The notes under the pieces are model-generated. The model made no database searches and was not told where the DNA came from. It saw only the letters and a list, made by a program, of their open reading frames with translations. From an uncultured Eubacteriales bacterium (GTDB lineage: Bacteria > Bacillota > Clostridia > Monoglobales > Monoglobaceae): a stretch of 25,673 bases of DNA. The position numbers and the translations under genes are program-made. Of this stretch, positions 5,256 through 12,879 are shown one piece after another. Within the stretch, counting starts at the first letter, position 1. Each line of letters begins with the position of its first letter. The DNA is taken from contig UQOT01000021.1 of NCBI GenBank assembly GCA_900542675.1, positions 1-25,673 of the forward strand. Direction: 5' to 3'.

Positions 5256-6413
5256 TTATGTAAAATCTGCCATTATTATGTTTGAAACATAGGTGTATTC
5301 GGGCTTTATTTTTATATGTCCGCCTGAGTCGGTTAGGACTTTTGTCAGCTTTATGTGCTTTTCCAAAGGCTTTTGGAACACCTCGTATATATCTATCCCG
5401 AATTTGTTATTAAATTCAGTTTTGTTAATGCCGCTGTCAAGGCGCAGGGCGAGAAATACATATTCGCTCATAGCGTCTGATTTGTTATTTATTATTGTTT
5501 CGCTTTTGTTCTCGGCAGTGCCGTATTTTTCTATTGCGGCGATGTATTCGCCTATGCCGCGGAGATTTGAAAAACGCCTGAGCCCAATTCGTGAGCACGC
5601 GCCTGCGCCAAATCCTATATAATCGCCGCCGGTCCAGTATTTTAAGTTATGCCTTGAATATTTTTCGGATTTAGCGAAATTCGATATTTCGTACCGCTCA
5701 AAACCATTTTCAGAAAGGATTTTTACGCAGTCGTCGTACATATTGCGGCTCAAATCATCATCGGGAACGGTGAGATTGCCGTTTTTGTGCAGCGTATAGA
5801 ACGGTGTTCCCGGTTCAATTTTAAGCGCGTACGCCGAAATATGACTGATTGGCAGTTTGACGGCGCGTCTTAAAGTCTCGTTCCATATCTCGGCAGTCTG
5901 ACCGGGCAGCCCGAACATCAGGTCAATTGAAATATTTTCAAATCCCGCTTCCGCCGCAGAAAACAGGCAGTCTTTAAACTCGGCGTAGGTATGTATTCTG
6001 CCGAGTGTTTTTAATATTTCGTCGTTATCAGACTGAAGTCCTATGCTAAGCCGATTTATTCCGCAGTCTTTAAGCGCGCGGAGCTTTTTTAAGTCAGCAG
6101 TGCCGGGGTTACATTCGATGGTGATTTCGCAGTCCTCGGTCAGAGTAAAGTTTTCGCGCACCGCCTTCATTATTTTTTGAATAAGCTTTGCGTCTAAATA
6201 TGTCGGGGTTCCGCCGCCGATATAGACCGTGTCCAAAATGCCTTTATATTCGCTGAGTTCTATCTCGCGCACAAGTGCGTCTGTATACGAAAAACTCATA
6301 TTCTCCATTCCGGAATATGAGTTAAAGTCGCAGTATTTACATTTTTGCCTGCAAAACGGTATATGAATATAAATACCTAAAGGATTTTTGTTTTTCATAT
6401 CGAAGCTAATCAT
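5256..6413 (-). CDS. hemW: Radical SAM heme chaperone HemW
   Basis: A 385-residue HemW (formerly HemN-like/YggW). It shows YIHIPFCRQKCKYCDFN with the cluster motif C-x3-C-x2-C near residues 21-28, GGGTPTYL for SAM binding, and HNLKYWTGGDYIGFGAGA, the family's HNxxYW element. HemW binds heme and delivers it to respiratory proteins; it is not a coproporphyrinogen oxidase despite older annotations. The ATG at 6413 overlaps the lepA stop by 8 bp, indicating translational coupling; ATG at 6398 (MKNKNPLGIY) is an alternative that matches many homologs. The lepA-hemW order is the same as in Bacillus. Confidence 0.9.
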   Translation of the reverse strand: MISFDMKNKNPLGIYIHIPFCRQKCKYCDFNSYSGMENMSFSYTDALVREIELSEYKGILDTVYIGGGTPTYLDAKLIQKIMKAVRENFTLTEDCEITIECNPGTADLKKLRALKDCGINRLSIGLQSDNDEILKTLGRIHTYAEFKDCLFSAAEAGFENISIDLMFGLPGQTAEIWNETLRRAVKLPISHISAYALKIEPGTPFYTLHKNGNLTVPDDDLSRNMYDDCVKILSENGFERYEISNFAKSEKYSRHNLKYWTGGDYIGFGAGACSRIGLRRFSNLRGIGEYIAAIEKYGTAENKSETIINNKSDAMSEYVFLALRLDSGINKTEFNNKFGIDIYEVFQKPLEKHIKLTKVLTDSGGHIKIKPEYTYVSNIIMADFT

Positions 6414-8211
6414 CGAGCTTGAGTACAGACATAAAGGCTTCCTGCGGCACCTCTACGCTGCCAACCTGACGCATACGCTTTTTGCCTTCCTTCTGCTTTT
6501 CAAGCAGCTTTCTCTTTCTTGTAATATCGCCGCCGTAGCACTTGGCAAGTACGTCCTTGCGCATAGCCTTAACGGTTTCGCGGGCGATAATCTTGCCGCC
6601 GACAGCCGCCTGAATGGGAACTTCAAAAAGCTGCCGCGGAATAACCTCTTTAAGTTTTTCCGCCATTTTTCTGCCCCTGCCGTACGCTCTGTCGGCGTGG
6701 ACAATGAACGAAAGCGCGTCGACCATCTCGCCGTTTAAGAGCATATCAAGCTTGACAAGGTTTGCCTTTTCGTATCTTTCAAATTCGTAGTCAAACGAGG
6801 CGTATCCGCGTGTGCGGGATTTGAGTGCATCAAAAAAGTCATAGATAATCTCGTTAAGCGGAAGCAGGTAGTTGAGCTGAACTCTGTTTTCGTCGAGGTA
6901 CTCCATATCAATATATGTTCCGCGCCTGTCCTGACACAGCTCCATTATGCTGCCGACATATTCTTTGGGAGAGAGTATAGCCGCCCGCACAATAGGTTCT
7001 TCCATATAATCAATTTCCGACGGCTCGGGCATATTGGTCGGGTTGTCAATAGTCAGCACCGTGCCGTCCGTCTTTATGACTTTGTATTCAACAGACGGAG
7101 CAGTAGTTACCAAGTCGAGGTTAAACTCGCGCTCCAAACGCTCCTGAATAATTTCCATATGCAGAAGCCCCAAAAATCCGCAACGAAAGCCAAAGCCCAG
7201 AGCGATTGAGGTTTCCGCCTCAAAGTTGAGTGCGGCGTCGTTAAGCTTCAGCTTTTCGAGAGCCTCGCGCAGGTCGTCGTATCTCGCTCCGTCAGCGGGA
7301 TATATACCGCTGTAGACCATTGACTTGACCTCTTTATATCCCGGCAGAGCTTCCGCCGCGCCGCCTAAAGCGGTTGTCACCGTATCACCGACGTGTACGT
7401 CCTGAACGTTTTTGATGCTTGCGGTTATAAATCCTACCTCACCGGCAGAAATTTTATCCGACGGGGCGAGCCCGAGCGGACTTAAATAGCCTACGTCGAC
7501 TACATCAAATTCGCTGCCTGTTGCCATCATCTTTATGCGCTGACCGGCTTTCAAGCTGCCGTCCATAATGCGGACATAGACGATTACGCCCTTGTACGCG
7601 TCATAGTACGAGTCGAAAATAAGCGCCTTGAGCGGAGCATTTTCATCGCCGCTTGGCGGCGGGATAAGCTCAACTATCTTTTCAAGCACTTCTTCAATAT
7701 TAACTCCGTTCTTTGCGGAAATAAGCGGCGCGTTTTCGCCGTCAATTCCTATTACGTCCTCAATCTCCTGCTTAACCTCATCGGGGCGTGCGCTCGGAAG
7801 GTCGATTTTGTTAATGACCGGAACAATTTCAAGGTCGTGCTCAAGCGCAAGATAGGTGTTGGCAAGCGTCTGCGCTTCAATTCCCTGTGCCGCGTCAACA
7901 ACGAGCACCGCGCCTTCGCACGCCGCAAGAGACCGCGACACTTCATAGTTAAAGTCCACGTGTCCCGGGGTGTCTATAAGATTAAGTTCGTATTCCTTGT
8001 TGTTCTTTGCTTTATAAATCAGCTTGACGGCGCGCGCCTTTATGGTAATACCGCGCTCACGTTCCAGCTCCATATTATCAAGTATCTGCGCCTGCATCTC
8101 GCGCTTGGTAACCGCTTCGGTCAGCTCCAAAAGCCTGTCCGCAAGCGTACTCTTGCCGTGGTCGATGTGCGCTATTATAGAAAAGTTGCGTATGTTTTCC
8201 TGATTGCTCAT
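6406..8211 (-). CDS. lepA: Elongation factor 4 (LepA)
   Basis: A 601-residue translational GTPase, full length for EF4. Visible motifs: G1 AHIDHGKST (residues 14-22), the effector/G2 region ERGITIKA, G3 DTPGHVDF and G4 NKIDLP, then EF-G-like domains and the LepA-specific C-terminus ending in basic RKRKLLEKQKEGKKRMRQVG. It acts on the ribosome, affecting back-translocation and 30S biogenesis. I chose the ATG at 8211 (MSNQENIRNF) over a longer reading because GGAGGA lies 7 nt upstream and homologs begin here. It is co-transcribed with hemW and divergent from the spoIIA operon. Confidence 0.95.
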   Translation of the reverse strand: MSNQENIRNFSIIAHIDHGKSTLADRLLELTEAVTKREMQAQILDNMELERERGITIKARAVKLIYKAKNNKEYELNLIDTPGHVDFNYEVSRSLAACEGAVLVVDAAQGIEAQTLANTYLALEHDLEIVPVINKIDLPSARPDEVKQEIEDVIGIDGENAPLISAKNGVNIEEVLEKIVELIPPPSGDENAPLKALIFDSYYDAYKGVIVYVRIMDGSLKAGQRIKMMATGSEFDVVDVGYLSPLGLAPSDKISAGEVGFITASIKNVQDVHVGDTVTTALGGAAEALPGYKEVKSMVYSGIYPADGARYDDLREALEKLKLNDAALNFEAETSIALGFGFRCGFLGLLHMEIIQERLEREFNLDLVTTAPSVEYKVIKTDGTVLTIDNPTNMPEPSEIDYMEEPIVRAAILSPKEYVGSIMELCQDRRGTYIDMEYLDENRVQLNYLLPLNEIIYDFFDALKSRTRGYASFDYEFERYEKANLVKLDMLLNGEMVDALSFIVHADRAYGRGRKMAEKLKEVIPRQLFEVPIQAAVGGKIIARETVKAMRKDVLAKCYGGDITRKRKLLEKQKEGKKRMRQVGSVEVPQEAFMSVLKLDD

Positions 8212-8233
8212 AGTTTTTCCTCCGATAGTCTCT

Positions 8234-8262
8234 ATGTTATCATAAATTTTCTTCAATAGCAA
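8234..8262 (-). promoter_or_regulatory. Probable sigma-A promoter of lepA-hemW
   Basis: On the minus strand: TTGCTA (8262-8257), 17 nt, TAACAT (8239-8234), with a TG one base before the -10 box (extended -10). It lies 23 nt ahead of the lepA start codon, so the leader would be very short. Confidence 0.5.
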
Positions 8263-8299
8263 GCGTAATTTGCAATAATTTGTCGGTATGTTTACTTCG

Positions 8300-8323
8300 G
8301 GAAATAAAGGCGGAAATAAAGGC
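8300..8323 (+). repeat. Tandem 12-bp repeat upstream of spoIIAA
   Basis: GGAAATAAAGGC occurs twice without a gap (8300-8311, 8312-8323). Just upstream, TTTGTCGG (8279-8286) resembles a partial Spo0A box. I found no convincing sigma-H promoter in 8240-8391 even though spoIIA is a sigma-H/Spo0A operon in Bacillus. Confidence 0.7.
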
Positions 8324-8391
8324 GGCGTCAAACTTAATCAAGTGCCGATAATTGTGAATATTATTGAGTATTATGCGGAGGAGTGCTTAAA

Positions 8392-8727
8392 ATGACCTTT
8401 AGTACAGAGCGTACGGGAAGTACGCTGATTGTGAAGCTGTGCGGCGAGATAGATCAGCATTGCGCGTCGGAGATACGCGACGATATCGATCGTGAAATTG
8501 ATATCGGCAGTCACGTCAGCACAGTAGTTTTAGACCTTGAAAATGTCGGTTTTATGGACAGCTCGGGGCTTGGAATGATTATGGGGAGGTATAGAAAAAT
8601 CTCGGCAATGGGCGGCAGGCTTGTTATTAAAAACCCGAAACCGCAGGTTGACAAGGTTTTGGAGCTTGCGGGGATTAAAAAGCTTTTAAGTAACAGTGCG
8701 GCTGATTTTGGAGGTAAATTAAAATGA
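8392..8727 (+). CDS. spoIIAA: Anti-sigma-F factor antagonist SpoIIAA
   Basis: A 111-residue STAS-domain protein. Dephosphorylated SpoIIAA binds SpoIIAB and frees sigma-F in the forespore. The phosphorylation site lies in FMDSSGLGMIMGRY, with the second serine at residue 58 as in B. subtilis. ATG at 8392 is preferred to an in-frame GTG nine bases upstream because GGAGGAG is then 8 nt away; the GTG overlaps that Shine-Dalgarno. The stop overlaps the spoIIAB start (ATGA). Confidence 0.95.
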   Translation: MTFSTERTGSTLIVKLCGEIDQHCASEIRDDIDREIDIGSHVSTVVLDLENVGFMDSSGLGMIMGRYRKISAMGGRLVIKNPKPQVDKVLELAGIKKLLSNSAADFGGKLK

Positions 8728-9179
8728 ATAATTATATGAATCTTGAAATTCCGCCGAGGACGTCAAACGAGGCGTTTGCCCGCGCGGCGGTCGGCGCGTT
8801 TGCGGCTCAGCTTGACCTGACGGTAGAGGAGCTTGCCGATATAAAGACCGCGGTCAGCGAGGCAGTGACCAATTCGATAATTCACGGCTACCCGAGCGGA
8901 GGAGGAACGGTTAAAATTCACTGTGAGACCGTCTGCGGTGATAAAGAATGCTTCAAAGTCGAGGTGACGGACGAGGGACGCGGCATCGAGAACGTCGAAA
9001 AGGCTATGCAGCCTCTTTATACTACCGCGGCGGACGATGAGCGCAGCGGTATGGGCTTTACTGTTATGCAGAGCTTTATGGACAGCCTCACGGTTGAGTC
9101 GGAGCCGGGCAAAGGTACCAAAGTTATAATGACAAAAAACATAGGAGCGTCAAAAGATACGGGTGCCGAAGATGAGTGA
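8724..9179 (+). CDS. spoIIAB: Anti-sigma-F factor / serine kinase SpoIIAB
   Basis: A 151-residue GHKL-fold protein that holds sigma-F inactive and phosphorylates SpoIIAA with ATP. The N box AVSEAVTNSIIHGYP, the G1 box VTDEGRGI and the G2 region RSGMGFTVMQSFMD are all present in order. It begins in a 4-bp ATGA overlap with spoIIAA and ends overlapping the sigF start, the tight tricistronic layout expected for the partner-switching module, which keeps the three proteins in proportion. Confidence 0.95.
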   Translation: MNNYMNLEIPPRTSNEAFARAAVGAFAAQLDLTVEELADIKTAVSEAVTNSIIHGYPSGGGTVKIHCETVCGDKECFKVEVTDEGRGIENVEKAMQPLYTTAADDERSGMGFTVMQSFMDSLTVESEPGKGTKVIMTKNIGASKDTGAEDE

Positions 9180-9909
9180 AAACAAATTCCGGCAGTCGAA
9201 TGATGAATTGCTCGCACGTGTTGAGCACGGCGACAAGGACGCCAAGGACAAGCTTGTCGAAAACAACATAGGGCTTGTGCGTTCGGTAGTCAGGCGTTTT
9301 TTGGGCAGGGGTCACGAGGCGGAGGATTTGTTTCAGATAGGCTGTATCGGACTTATTAAGGCTGTTGACAGGTTTGACCGAAGTGTTGGCGTGGCGTTTT
9401 CTACATACGCGGTGCCGATGATTATCGGCGAGATTAAGCGCTTTATCCGTGACGACGGGATAATTAAGGTCAGCCGCGCGTATAAGGATATCTCGGCTAA
9501 GGCGGCGGGCGTCAGGGAAAGGCTTGTGACCGAGACGGGAGACGAGCCTACTGTTGCGCGGATAGCCGAGGAGCTCGGCATAACGTCCGAGGAGCTGTCA
9601 GCCGCGCTTGAGGCGGTGGTGCGTCCGGAATCCATATACGCAGGACGTGACGACGGAAAGTCCGAGACAAAGACTTTGGCTGACAAGCTCGAATGCGATA
9701 TAGATTATGAAGAAAAAATCGAAAACAGAATAATGCTCAGTGAAGCCTTTGACGGCATTGAGGAACGTGAAAAGCTCATTATATATATGCGCTATTTCAA
9801 GCAGCGAACTCAGAGTGAGATAGCAGCAAGGCTCGGCATTTCGCAGGTTCAGGTTTCGCGTATTGAGAAAAAGGTACTGCTTAAAATGCGCGAAAAGCTC
9901 ACATCCTAA
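9172..9909 (+). CDS. sigF: RNA polymerase sporulation sigma factor SigF
   Basis: A 245-residue sigma-70-family factor that directs early forespore transcription. Region 2 is recognisable as GHEAEDLFQIGCIGLIKAVD, followed by VAFSTYAVPMIIGEIKRFIR and DDGIIKVSR; region 4 as EREKLIIYMRYFKQRTQSEI and AARLGISQVQVSRIEKKVL, close to B. subtilis sigma-F. The ATG at 9172 overlaps the spoIIAB stop by 8 bp, implying coupling; an in-frame GTG at 9163 is an alternative. No good Shine-Dalgarno is at normal distance from either. The spoVA genes follow 72 bp downstream. Confidence 0.93.
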   Translation: MSENKFRQSNDELLARVEHGDKDAKDKLVENNIGLVRSVVRRFLGRGHEAEDLFQIGCIGLIKAVDRFDRSVGVAFSTYAVPMIIGEIKRFIRDDGIIKVSRAYKDISAKAAGVRERLVTETGDEPTVARIAEELGITSEELSAALEAVVRPESIYAGRDDGKSETKTLADKLECDIDYEEKIENRIMLSEAFDGIEEREKLIIYMRYFKQRTQSEIAARLGISQVQVSRIEKKVLLKMREKLTS

Positions 9910-9920
9910 AATATATTAAT

Positions 9921-9950
9921 GTATAATAATTTATCCTATGCGGAATAATA
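9921..9950 (+). promoter_or_regulatory. Sigma-G/F-like promoter of the spoVA genes
   Basis: GTATA (9921-9925), 18 nt, AATAATA (9944-9950), the same two elements as before spoVT. It matches the forespore sigma-G consensus except for the first -10 base. spoVA is a sigma-G operon in B. subtilis. Confidence 0.5.
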
Positions 9951-9981
9951 TAGGTAAATTATTACGAAATGGGTGTGAAGT

Positions 9982-10440
9982 ATGCCGAATAACAAAAATC
10001 AAGATTATCTTGATTATATAGAAAAAACTTCGCCGAAGAGTCCGATTTTTAAGGATATGCTGCTTGCGTTTCTGTTCGGCGGCGCGATATGCGCTGTAGG
10101 TCAGCTTTTTATGAATTTGTATAAGGACGTTTTGGGTATGGACGCGGAGAACTCTAAGATTGCGGTCAGTGTGACTATGGTGTTTTTGGGCGCGCTGCTC
10201 ACGGGACTTGATATTTATCCCAAGCTTGCAAAATACGCGGGCGCGGGAACGATTGTGCCGATAACGGGCTTTGCAAATTCGATAACGTCGCCCGCGATGG
10301 AGTTTAAGCGAGAGGGACTTGTGCTTGGTATGTCGGCAAAGATGTTTGTCGTTGCAGGTCCCGTGCTTGTATACGGAATTTCAACGTCCGTGGTAGTCGG
10401 TTTTATATATTGGCTTTATAAGCTGCTGATAGGGGGTTAA
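9982..10440 (+). CDS. spoVAC: Stage V sporulation protein AC
   Basis: A 152-residue inner-membrane protein of the SpoVA channel that moves calcium-dipicolinic acid into the developing spore and releases it in germination. The soluble N-terminus (MPNNKNQDYLDYIEKTSPKS) precedes three or four hydrophobic segments (LLAFLFGGAICAVGQLF; VSVTMVFLGALLTGLDIYP; VLVYGISTSVVVGFIYWLY). The GAGTIVPITGFANS motif is shared with SpoVAE. SpoVAC of Bacillus behaves as a mechanosensitive channel. The ribosome binding site is weak. Its stop lies in the Shine-Dalgarno region of spoVAD, so the two are coupled. Confidence 0.93.
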   Translation: MPNNKNQDYLDYIEKTSPKSPIFKDMLLAFLFGGAICAVGQLFMNLYKDVLGMDAENSKIAVSVTMVFLGALLTGLDIYPKLAKYAGAGTIVPITGFANSITSPAMEFKREGLVLGMSAKMFVVAGPVLVYGISTSVVVGFIYWLYKLLIGG

Positions 10441-10443
10441 AAT

Positions 10444-11472
10444 ATGGCTCAAAGACTCGGAAAGCAGACAATTAAGTTTGAAAGGTGCGCGGCAATCGCC
10501 GGCACTGCGACAATAGTCGGACAGAAGGAGAGCGAGGGCCCGCTGTCGCCGTATTTTGACGTTGTAATGCCGGACGCCGAATGGGGCGAGGACACGTGGG
10601 AAAAGTGCGAAAGCAAAATGCAGCGTGAAGCGGCAAAGCTCGCCATTCATAATGCGGGTGAAATTCAAGAAAATATAAATATTATTTTTGCGGGCGATTT
10701 GCTCAATCAGTGCATAAGTTCGGGTTTCAGCGCGAGAGAGCTCAGTATACCGTTTTACGGACTGTACGGCGCGTGCTCAACAATGGTCGAGAGTATAAGT
10801 ATTAGTGCGGCAATGATTGACGGCGGCGGAGCGGATACGATCCTTGCTGTCGCGTCAAGTCATTTCTGCACGGCGGAGCGGCAATACAGAAACCCGCTTG
10901 AGTACGGCGGTCAGAGAACGCCGACGGCGCAGTGGACAGTTACAGGAGCAGGCGCGGCAGTGCTCAAGGCGGACAAGGCGGACTGTCCGCGTGTGACGCA
11001 TATCACAACGGGAAGGGTTGTGGATTTCGGCGTGACCGATACGAATAATATGGGCGGCGCGATGGCTCCTGCCGCTTGCGATACGCTGCTCGCCCACTTT
11101 AACGACACGGGAAGGAAACCGGAAGATTATGACCTTATATTAACCGGCGACCTCGGCAAGGTCGGACGTGAGGTGCTGATAAATCTGCTTGAGACCGAAA
11201 ATTATAATATGAAGGATAACTATAACGACACCGGCTGTATGATGTTTGATTTTGATGCGCAGGACGTTCACGCGGGCGGAAGCGGCTGCGGCTGCGTTGC
11301 ATCGACGTTTTGCGGATATGTTTATAAGATGCTCAGGGAGAAAAAATTAAACCGTGTACTAGTCGTCGGCACGGGTGCGCTGCTAAGCCCGACGTCGAGT
11401 TTTCAGGGTGAATCGGTGCCGGGAATAGCGCACGCTATGGTTATCGAAAACCCCGGCGAATGTCAAGAGTAA
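10444..11472 (+). CDS. spoVAD: Stage V sporulation protein AD
   Basis: A 342-residue soluble SpoVA component with a thiolase-like fold that binds dipicolinic acid. Visible signatures: FERCAAIAGTATIVG near the N-terminus, FYGLYGACSTMVESISISAA around the position of the thiolase active Cys, FGVTDTNNMGGAMAPAA, and the C-terminal GGSGCGC plus VLVVGTGALLSPTSS. Length is normal for SpoVAD. AGGGGG lies about 8 nt upstream, overlapping the end of spoVAC. It should sit at the spore inner membrane with SpoVAC and SpoVAE. Confidence 0.95.
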   Translation: MAQRLGKQTIKFERCAAIAGTATIVGQKESEGPLSPYFDVVMPDAEWGEDTWEKCESKMQREAAKLAIHNAGEIQENINIIFAGDLLNQCISSGFSARELSIPFYGLYGACSTMVESISISAAMIDGGGADTILAVASSHFCTAERQYRNPLEYGGQRTPTAQWTVTGAGAAVLKADKADCPRVTHITTGRVVDFGVTDTNNMGGAMAPAACDTLLAHFNDTGRKPEDYDLILTGDLGKVGREVLINLLETENYNMKDNYNDTGCMMFDFDAQDVHAGGSGCGCVASTFCGYVYKMLREKKLNRVLVVGTGALLSPTSSFQGESVPGIAHAMVIENPGECQE

Positions 11473-11487
11473 GAGGTGTAATATTAT

Positions 11488-11844
11488 ATGGATTATTTAA
11501 ATGCCTTTTGGGTAGGCGGACTTATCTGCGTAGTTGCTCAGATATTGATTGACAAGACTAAATTGACGCCAGCCAAAATCCTCGTGCTGTATATTGTTAT
11601 AGGTACAGTGCTCGGCGGAATTGGTATATATGATAAGCTCGTGGATTTTGCGGGCGCGGGTGCGACGGTTCCGCTTGTCGGCTTCGGAAACGTGCTTGCA
11701 AAGGGCGTTATGAAGGCTGTTGACCAGATGGGATTTTTGGGGATTATAACGGGCGGAACCTCCGCAGCTGCAGGAGGAATAGCCGCCGCTGTATTTTTTG
11801 CCTTTGTTATGGCGCTTATATTTGACCCGAAAGCTAAGAAGTAA
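11488..11844 (+). CDS. spoVAE: Stage V sporulation protein AE (SpoVAEb type)
   Basis: A 118-residue membrane protein, third part of the minimal C-D-Eb SpoVA set found in Clostridia. Hydrophobic segments: FWVGGLICVVAQILI, KILVLYIVIGTVLGGIGIY and GGIAAAVFFAFVMALIF; the loop GAGATVPLVGFGNVLAKG parallels the GAGTIVPITGF loop of SpoVAC. GAGGTG lies about 11 nt before the ATG. The operon ends at a clear terminator. spoVAA, spoVAB and spoVAF are absent, as is usual in Clostridia. Confidence 0.93.
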   Translation: MDYLNAFWVGGLICVVAQILIDKTKLTPAKILVLYIVIGTVLGGIGIYDKLVDFAGAGATVPLVGFGNVLAKGVMKAVDQMGFLGIITGGTSAAAGGIAAAVFFAFVMALIFDPKAKK

Positions 11845-11870
11845 GCCCGCGCTGCCGGGTTTATTTTTTT
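11844..11870 (+). terminator. Terminator of the spoVA operon
   Basis: AGCCCG (11844-11849) pairs with CGGGTT (11856-11861) around a 6-nt loop, followed by TATTTTTTT. It starts at the last base of the spoVAE stop codon. Confidence 0.75.
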
Positions 11871-11930
11871 GAAATATTAAAATTGTATTATAAATTTTGA
11901 ATTTTCTACAAAATTTGTGCATTATTTCAA

Positions 11931-11956
11931 AATTTCGACAATATTTTGTCGAAATT
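11931..11956. promoter_or_regulatory. Inverted pair of Spo0A boxes
   Basis: AATTTCGACAA (11931-11941) and TTGTCGAAATT (11946-11956) are perfect reverse complements around TATT. Each arm contains the Spo0A core TGTCGAA; with the adjoining T the right arm reads TTTGTCGAAA. TATAAT follows at 11977-11982 with no -35 hexamer; the right arm ends where the -35 should begin, as at Spo0A-activated sigma-A promoters. The rest of 11871-12147 is AT-rich spacer with no gene I can support. A hairpin terminator is unlikely because no T-tract follows. Confidence 0.6.
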
Positions 11957-12081
11957 CAGAGTATTTTAAAGCTTGATATAATTTATCAGAAAGAATAGTA
12001 TTGCAAAAATGTTACAGATTTTTTGGTTTAGGACGGATATGCGCGATAAATTCGGCAAATTCAAATATTACAGAATTGTAT

Positions 12082-12110
12082 TTGAACATATAACTAAAAT
12101 AGTTTATATT
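12082..12110 (+). promoter_or_regulatory. Proximal sigma-A promoter of the 106-residue gene
   Basis: TTGAAC (12082-12087), a 17-nt spacer, TATATT (12105-12110); transcription would start about 30 nt before the start codon. Confidence 0.55.
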
Positions 12111-12147
12111 TTAAGAGCAAAATAAATTGCTTTAAGGAGGTTTAATT

Positions 12148-12468
12148 ATGTTAGTAAAAGAATGTGAAGAGAGGTTTGTTTATACGGCGGATAAGAAACA
12201 TGATGTACATATCAAGATTTCTATGAGCTGTGAGTACGGCACGGAGATTGACGGCGAGAATATGACGACCGAGTATTTCTTGAACGTAAGTGATGATGAG
12301 TACAGACCGTTCGGTATAAGTGCGGTGCTCAGAAATTCAAACGGAGATGTGATTGAGGACGGAGGTGAAAAGCGTTGTTTTGCAACTCTGGACGAAGCGA
12401 TGAATGTAATGCGAATGTTTGCGCTTGAGGATGTAATGCCCTGCACTATTTCGGATTTACTTGTTTAA
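12148..12468 (+). CDS. Small conserved-looking protein of unknown function
   Basis: A 106-residue soluble acidic protein I do not recognise. Start MLVKECEERFVYTADKKHD; no signal peptide or membrane segment. The pattern of alternating strands (HIKISMSCEYG, TTEYFLNVS, YRPFGISAVLRNSNGDVIED) followed by a helix (LDEAMNVMRMFALEDVMP) suggests a compact alpha/beta fold. The AAGGAGG Shine-Dalgarno 8 nt upstream is excellent and codon use resembles its neighbours, so it is very likely real. It stands alone between the spoVA terminator and the 6S RNA. The inverted Spo0A boxes about 200 bp upstream suggest a link to entry into sporulation; that is inference. Confidence 0.8.
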   Translation: MLVKECEERFVYTADKKHDVHIKISMSCEYGTEIDGENMTTEYFLNVSDDEYRPFGISAVLRNSNGDVIEDGGEKRCFATLDEAMNVMRMFALEDVMPCTISDLLV

Positions 12469-12514
12469 AATCGCGTAAAGTAAAAATTTTCAACAAACTT
12501 TTTGTATTTTAGGG

Positions 12515-12542
12515 TTGTATTTTTTAAAATTTATGATATAAT
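12515..12542 (+). promoter_or_regulatory. Promoter of the 6S RNA
   Basis: TTGTAT (12515-12520), 16 nt, TATAAT (12537-12542), giving a start near 12550, where the predicted RNA begins. Confidence 0.6.
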
Positions 12543-12549
12543 AATATTG

Positions 12550-12757
12550 CTAAAAGCAAATATCCCTGCGTGGTACGTATTATATGACGTTAATGTAAAA
12601 CCAACAAATTATTTAAGGGATTTTACCTTCATAAGGCGGCGCACATGCCTCACACCTTCGGGTGTCCAGTGGACTTGTAAAACCTTAGAGCGAATCCCAC
12701 CTGGTTTCCAGGTTTTTACTTTAGTCATTTTACGGCTGTCGCGGGGGTATATTTATT
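12550..12757 (+). ncRNA. ssrS: 6S RNA (SsrS), probable
   Basis: A roughly 200-nt noncoding RNA that fits clostridial 6S RNA. The ends pair: ATATCCCTGCG near 12560-12570 with CGCGGGGGTAT near 12740-12750. The 5' strand has TGCGTGGTACGT and the 3' strand TTTTACGGCTGTCGCGG, as in Firmicutes 6S. The apical part contains GCGGCGCACATGCCTC and a UUCG-capped hairpin (CACACC-TTCG-GGTGT, 12649-12664). A local hairpin, ACCTGG-TTT-CCAGGT, lies in the 3' half. 6S RNA mimics an open promoter and sequesters sigma-A RNA polymerase in stationary phase. No open reading frame here has a ribosome binding site. Assignment is by pattern and memory of the family; a covariance-model search (Rfam RF00013) would settle it. 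The exact ends are approximate. Confidence 0.75.
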
Positions 12758-12809
12758 TTATACATTACATAGTTTTTTTGAGTAATAATGACAAATTTAA
12801 TCAAAACGC

Positions 12810-12838
12810 TTGACAAAATCCCGAAATTGATATATAAA
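12810..12838 (+). promoter_or_regulatory. Sigma-A promoter of rsmD-coaD
   Basis: TTGACA (12810-12815), 17 nt, TATAAA (12833-12838), about 35 nt before the rsmD start. Confidence 0.75.
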
Positions 12839-12879
12839 TATATAGTATATGTTTTAAGAAAAAATGAGGAGGATGGGCT

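Noticed and set aside
8340..8365. Possible sigma-H promoter before spoIIAA around GTGAATATT.
   Set aside because: No acceptable AGG-containing -35 at 11-12 nt, so the promoter remains unidentified.
4427..12020. TGTTACAGATTT occurs at about 4428-4439 and 12010-12020, with further GTTACA words near 14580 and 14603.
   Set aside because: Short, not symmetric, and not at a constant distance from promoters; not enough to call a shared site.
12502..12813. A 103-codon open frame across the 6S RNA region.
   Set aside because: No ribosome binding site; the sequence is explained by a structured RNA with its own promoter.
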